NCBI RefSeq assembly: GCF_039822265.1
Contig: NZ_JBAJEX010000009.1
Coordinates: 1 to 64,000, forward strand
Reading direction: 5' to 3'
From: Thiobacter sp. AK1
Lineage (GTDB): Bacteria; Pseudomonadota; Gammaproteobacteria; Burkholderiales; Thiobacteraceae
Length of the DNA: 64,000 nucleotides
Shown here: positions 60,272 through 64,000 of the stretch, piece by piece
How the letters are laid out: the number at the start of each line of letters is the position of its first letter
Position numbering within the stretch: the first letter of the stretch is position 1
Notes under the pieces: model-generated
Seen by the model: the letters and a program-made list of their open reading frames with translations, nothing else
Databases searched by the model: none
What the model was told of the DNA's origin: nothing
Position numbers and translations under genes: made by a program

Positions 60272-61969
60272 TTACTGGCTCCCGCGCTGGTAGTAGTTTT
60301 GCATCTTCTGCTGCACAACACCCTGGACGTTTTGCGTCATGCCCTGGAGATTTGGCATCCTGATGTTCGCCATGACTTCCGACATGAACTCGGAGAGATC
60401 GATCCTGGCAAAGTCGATTCTCTCGAACTCCGCCTGCGTAAAGCCAGCGCAGCTTGGGCCTTCCGCGCTTCCCCATCCCTTACCGATCTGCGCCCTGCCT
60501 TGCTCGTTGATGATCCGGGCGAGGCGGCTGTTGTAGCAGCAATATGACTTGGTCTTTTCAATGCAAATTTTGACGATGGGTAGTTTCTTTGAGCAATAAG
60601 TGCCCACCTCATGGCAGAGATTCTGCCCGCGACGCATGGCGAGGATTTGTTCATCCTGATCGCAGGAGAGCAAGTCCTGGATGACCATGATGGCAACCTG
60701 GATGGCAAATGAAGTTGGATCGAACGCGAAGTTAAAACCTCCAAAACTTCCAAGATTTATAACATCGAAGCCGAAATTTATCGTTTGCCCAAAGATTTGA
60801 AACCCTGGTGCAATCGCTCCTGTCGATACCGTTAGCCCATAAAGACTGAACGATGGTGAATAGGAACTCCACGATGGCGCACCAAACATGGCGCTCATGC
60901 CTTGCTGCAATAGTTCGGGGGCGTTATTGTATAGGGCGTCGTACACATACTTGCTGCCCGCGCTAAAGGCTTCCGACCCCACTTGCATACCAATCTGGAA
61001 GAGCAGATTGTTGCTATACGCACCCCCTCCCCCACTCTTCTTGCAGCAGTTGGCCAGGCCAAACAGCTTGATCTTGCATTGTGAGCCGAAGCCCTTGAAT
61101 AACTCCATCGAGTTCGGGTCCATGTAGGTGCCGGCTTCCCTCGCTGCCTCCATGAGAGCCATGGAGCGGGCGAAATCGGGATCGTTTTCATATCCCTTGT
61201 CGAAGCACTTCCCGTCCTGACAGAAAAGCTGCCCGGAGCAGTCCGTGACCGTGCTAGTCTTCGGTGGCGCGGACATGCACTTGTAGGTTTTCGTCTCGAA
61301 CGTGCATTGCCCGTTCACCATGTCCGCCGGATCGCACTGGGAGGATTCGAGCGTGCAGTTCGGGTTCGATGCGTAGCCATCGCACTCAGACGAGTCCGTC
61401 CTTCCCGTGAGGCAGGCGTATGTCTCCTGCTTTTTGTAACACCCGTCGGGGGCGACTTGGGCAGGATCGATGCCAGGGGGGAGCGAACTATCCGGCGTCG
61501 TCTGCACGCACCGACTTTCCGCCAGGGAGCAATTCGGATTTCCGCTCAGGCTCTGGCATTGCGACGTGTCGTAGTTGCTGGAGACCAGGGTGTACGTATC
61601 ATCGAGCCTGATCGTGTTCGCCGGCGTCGGCATCGATGGATCGTTGCAGCGCCAGGTCTGCGTGTATTTCATGCAGCCTGTGTTAAACAACGTGTCCATC
61701 TGGGCGCACTGGGAATTCGTCTGCCAACACTGCGGCTGGGCGTCTATGAAAGGCTGGCAGTAGTTGATGGCGTTATCGTCGATACAGGTGTACGTGTCCC
61801 GGACTTCCCAGCATCCGCCGACGTCTTGCAGCGTCACCGTGACCCCGGAGATGGTTTTCGCCGGGGTCGTATCGACGCATGACGAAGCTGTTTTTGTGCA
61901 GGTTGCGCCAAACGCGCCATTTGCCAACAGAAGCATCCAAGGCAGCAACAGGCGAATCGTTCTGATCAC
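60272..61969 (-). CDS. traN: TraN C-terminal protein (mating-pair stabilisation)
   Basis: A 565-residue Cys-rich exported protein with its own signal peptide (LLLPWMLLLANGAFGA). Its C-terminal half carries the F-type TraN signature: CKIKLFGLANCCKKSG, YCSKK...KSYCCYNSRLARIINEQGR and GWGSAEGPSCAGFT. The N-terminal part has repeated Cys blocks (CWEVRDTYTCIDD, CNDPS, CYKKQETYACL). GTG 61969 overlaps the stop of the preceding gene (GTGA) and has GGGAGGG upstream. F TraN is a single protein of about 600 residues; here its N-terminal region is the separate gene just upstream. Confidence 0.85.
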   Translation of the reverse strand: MIRTIRLLLPWMLLLANGAFGATCTKTASSCVDTTPAKTISGVTVTLQDVGGCWEVRDTYTCIDDNAINYCQPFIDAQPQCWQTNSQCAQMDTLFNTGCMKYTQTWRCNDPSMPTPANTIRLDDTYTLVSSNYDTSQCQSLSGNPNCSLAESRCVQTTPDSSLPPGIDPAQVAPDGCYKKQETYACLTGRTDSSECDGYASNPNCTLESSQCDPADMVNGQCTFETKTYKCMSAPPKTSTVTDCSGQLFCQDGKCFDKGYENDPDFARSMALMEAAREAGTYMDPNSMELFKGFGSQCKIKLFGLANCCKKSGGGGAYSNNLLFQIGMQVGSEAFSAGSKYVYDALYNNAPELLQQGMSAMFGAPSWSSYSPSFSLYGLTVSTGAIAPGFQIFGQTINFGFDVINLGSFGGFNFAFDPTSFAIQVAIMVIQDLLSCDQDEQILAMRRGQNLCHEVGTYCSKKLPIVKICIEKTKSYCCYNSRLARIINEQGRAQIGKGWGSAEGPSCAGFTQAEFERIDFARIDLSEFMSEVMANIRMPNLQGMTQNVQGVVQQKMQNYYQRGSQ

Positions 61970-63228
61970 TCTGCCCTCCCCTCCAAGGTGGCGCAGCCGT
62001 TCTGTGTTGACACGGCCAGGAAGACATACTCCGTCGCGCTGACCGCCCCTTGAATCACCGTGGGGCCGCTTGCGATGAGCCTGTATTGCGACGCATAGAC
62101 CGGGTAGTTGTTGTCCAGACAGGAGCCGTCCGGCTGCAACGTAAAGCCGCTTGGGCACCCGGCGCCAGGCGCTGTACCGTCACAGGCATACCCGACGATC
62201 CCTTCTGACGATACGATCTGTCTCAGATTCGTGCACTGAGCTTGGCCGCACTGGGACACGATTGTCGCGCGACCCAGGCCGTAGCCCCTCCCATTCAGCA
62301 AGATAGAAACGTAGTCGCAGGCCGAACTTACACTTGGATCATTCCAAATTGCGCAGATCGCCATCCAATAGTCGCCAAGATAGAACGGACAGTCGGGTCT
62401 TATCCCGACGATCCTCCTGTAATCAAGCGGGGCCGGCATGGTATCCACATACACGCCGTTGATCATCATCTTATTCATCCCGAGACTAAAGGCGTACCGA
62501 GAGTTCGACACGAACACATCGGTTGGTATGGTGCACCACGACCCGCCGATTTCCATGCAGCGGTCGCCCATCTTGAAACTATATGCACGCAAGACGTTGG
62601 CAAATTGCGTTTTGCTGCATTGCTGCGTTGAGTACGATTTCTGGGTCTGTTCACACTGGAAGTTCGCATCCGTATCGATGGTGATGACCCGACCCATCGT
62701 GCATTGCTGCTCCCCGATTTCCTTGATTGAGGAGCACGTTTCGGTGGTGTATTGCGCAGGCGTTGTTTCTGTGCGGGTCGTGCATTGCGTGCTCGAACCG
62801 CCAACATTCACCCCGAACTGCTGCGCGGCAGCTTCAGCGTTTTGGTTGATCGCCCTTGCCCTCGCGAACATCGGGTCGTGCTTGGTGATGTTGAATTGCG
62901 GCCTGATCTGTGGATTTCGGGCCAGGAAGTTCACCGCCTCGCATTCCTGCCGCTTGATGGGATCGGGGTCGGGTGTCGCCGTCGCGCAGGTCTGCATCTT
63001 CGTGACGCCAAAGCTCGCTGTCTGCCCTTGACCGCCAGCGAAATATCCGGCTTCAGGCGGGTTCGTGCCATAGCCCGGAATTTTGTCCTGCACCGCTCCG
63101 GAATTGATGTTTCCGTAGCTCGACACCGTCTTCCCGGCCGCAAAACCCTTGGCATCATTGAAGATGGATGTCTGGTCGGCGATGGCTGCGCCGGCCCAGA
63201 ACAGCATCAAAATCGCCACTGCACGCAT
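61966..63228 (-). CDS. TraN N-terminal-like exported protein
   Basis: A 420-residue protein with signal peptide (AVAILMLFWAGAAIA). The segment DKIPGYGTNPPEAGYFAGG corresponds to IPGYNANPDETKYYGG near the start of F-plasmid TraN, and Cys-rich blocks follow (CTTRTETTPAQYTTETC, CGQAQC). The C-terminal signature of TraN is absent and lies in the next gene. The ATG at 63228 overlaps the trbC stop (TAATG), so trbC and both traN parts form one transcript. It probably sits at the outer membrane with the second part. Confidence 0.78.
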   Translation of the reverse strand: MRAVAILMLFWAGAAIADQTSIFNDAKGFAAGKTVSSYGNINSGAVQDKIPGYGTNPPEAGYFAGGQGQTASFGVTKMQTCATATPDPDPIKRQECEAVNFLARNPQIRPQFNITKHDPMFARARAINQNAEAAAQQFGVNVGGSSTQCTTRTETTPAQYTTETCSSIKEIGEQQCTMGRVITIDTDANFQCEQTQKSYSTQQCSKTQFANVLRAYSFKMGDRCMEIGGSWCTIPTDVFVSNSRYAFSLGMNKMMINGVYVDTMPAPLDYRRIVGIRPDCPFYLGDYWMAICAIWNDPSVSSACDYVSILLNGRGYGLGRATIVSQCGQAQCTNLRQIVSSEGIVGYACDGTAPGAGCPSGFTLQPDGSCLDNNYPVYASQYRLIASGPTVIQGAVSATEYVFLAVSTQNGCATLEGRAE

Positions 63229-63962
63229 TAGTTGATCCCTCTGACGATCTTGCTGCGATAACCCCTAGCCTCCGCCGCCCAGGCTGGGCTCTTGCGCTCG
63301 ATGTAGTCGAGCGCGTAATCCAAAGACACGTCGCCTGACACCTTCACAAAGGTGTCGGTCTTGGCGCACCCGTTGTCGAGCACGTTGGATGCCTCGGACC
63401 GCGCCAGTACGACCGCCGGGACCCTGGTCACGCTGAACTGCTGGAATGCCGGCGGGTGGATGGCAACGGGGACATTTCGGTTGCCGATGATGGACTGGAT
63501 TTCCTCTCCCATCTTCATCATGGAGTCACCTTTCAGTCCGCGAAAAACAAGCGTCGCCCCTGCTCGCTCCGCCTGCTCTGCGGCGCGAACCAGCGCTTCG
63601 CGCGGCATGGACAGCGAGACGAACACCAAAAGGTCGGCCTTGCCGCCGCCTTGCGCTGGCTGCTGACCAAGATGCCGATACTTCTCCGCAATGCTGGCGA
63701 TGTCTGGTGAGGGCGCCGCCGGTTTCGGGATGGCGTCTACTTTCGGCACGGATGGGGAAGCGGCCTGATTCATGCCAGAGGACGGCACCCGCTCTAGCGC
63801 TTCTCGCGCTTTCTGTTGGGCTTTTGCTATATCCTCCGCTGTTGGCATGGGCACTGCCGCCGCCCTCTGTTCGCGCAAAAAGGGCTCCTGCGCTAGCGTC
63901 GCGCCCGACGCCAGCGACAGGAACACGAGGGGGAGGATGACTTGGAATACTCGTAATCGCAT
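63228..63962 (-). CDS. trbC: TrbC, F-type pilus assembly protein
   Basis: A 244-residue periplasmic protein with signal peptide (VILPLVFLSLASGATLA) and the TrbC core LLVFVSLSMPREALVRAAEQ, followed by LVFRGLKGDS and VPVAIHPPAFQQFSVTRVPA, a thioredoxin-like fold without CxxC. It works in F-type (type IV secretion) pilus assembly. ATG 63962 is used, with GGTGG upstream. It is followed by the traN pair, in the F-plasmid order traU-trbC-traN. Confidence 0.9.
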   Translation of the reverse strand: MRLRVFQVILPLVFLSLASGATLAQEPFLREQRAAAVPMPTAEDIAKAQQKAREALERVPSSGMNQAASPSVPKVDAIPKPAAPSPDIASIAEKYRHLGQQPAQGGGKADLLVFVSLSMPREALVRAAEQAERAGATLVFRGLKGDSMMKMGEEIQSIIGNRNVPVAIHPPAFQQFSVTRVPAVVLARSEASNVLDNGCAKTDTFVKVSGDVSLDYALDYIERKSPAWAAEARGYRSKIVRGIN

Positions 63963-63963
63963 T

Positions 63964-64000
63964 TCAGCCACCAAACTTGACTGCGCCTTGGCAGCAATTG
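63964..64000 (-). CDS. C-terminal end of the gene upstream of trbC, probably traU
   Basis: Reading in from the window edge, the minus strand encodes ...NCCQGAVKFGG and stops at TGA 63966-63964, 1 bp before the trbC ATG. A paired-Cys C-terminus and position before trbC fit TraU in F-type clusters. Only 11 residues are visible. Confidence 0.4.
   Translation of the reverse strand, partial: NCCQGAVKFGG

Overview
The window comes from a GC-rich chemolithotrophic sulfur oxidiser, most likely a Thiobacillus-like betaproteobacterium. The evidence is a complete oxidative-type reverse dissimilatory sulfite reductase locus (dsrABEFHCMKLJOPNR, with DsrEFH and DsrL), an ATP sulfurylase/APS reductase operon (sat-aprBA), an rRNA leader of the beta/gammaproteobacterial kind and a full pel exopolysaccharide operon. 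Nothing here fixes the species.

Layout. 1-320: pre-16S leader (16S lies off the left edge), initiator tRNA and its promoter, reading leftward. 320-9262: two small unknown genes, then sat-aprB-aprA, a YkgJ-type Cys-cluster protein and a norQ/norD-like AAA+/VWA pair. 9263-10328: an internally deleted IS5-like element abutting the norD stop codon. 10329-13081: a probable sigma-28 promoter, a cyclic-di-GMP-I (GEMM) riboswitch and a DUF1631 gene. 13082-16528 (minus): ParA, RecR, YbaB, DnaX (with an A9 slippage run) and SRP RNA. 16603-20258 (minus): a six-gene run divergent from dsr, encoding a TauD-like dioxygenase, an unknown helical protein, a two-domain rhodanese, a cysteine-less DsrC paralogue, a Cas6/Cmx6-like protein and a 76-residue protein. 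20571-36233: the dsr operon with a dihydrolipoamide-dehydrogenase-like gene and cysG (siroheme). 36381-42056: a NarXL-like pair, a double-thioredoxin protein and a QseBC-like pair separated by REP-like repeats. 42268-55739: a RimK-like ATP-grasp gene and pelABCDEFG, with pelB frameshifted. 55827-64000: the end of an integrated element with a tyrosine integrase, an IscB with its probable omega RNA, and F-type conjugation genes (traN in two parts, trbC, the end of a probable traU).

How it works together. Stored sulfur is oxidised to sulfite by the DsrAB/DsrC/DsrEFH/DsrMKJOP/DsrL system, with siroheme from CysG. AprBA and Sat then take sulfite to sulfate with ATP formation. Cyclic-di-GMP enters twice: through the riboswitch before the DUF1631 gene and through PelD in the Pel machine.

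The most unusual signals are: (1) an IscB in which two of the three RuvC catalytic residues are replaced (Ala60, Met159) while the HNH site is intact, so a predicted natural nickase or programmable binder inside a conjugative element; (2) a Cas6/Cmx6-like protein with no CRISPR array or other cas genes, beside a Cys-less DsrC paralogue and divergent from dsr; (3) a riboswitch preceded by a flagellar-type promoter controlling a DUF1631 gene; (4) TraN split into two separately exported proteins. Family assignments are from motif recognition by eye; no database search was possible.
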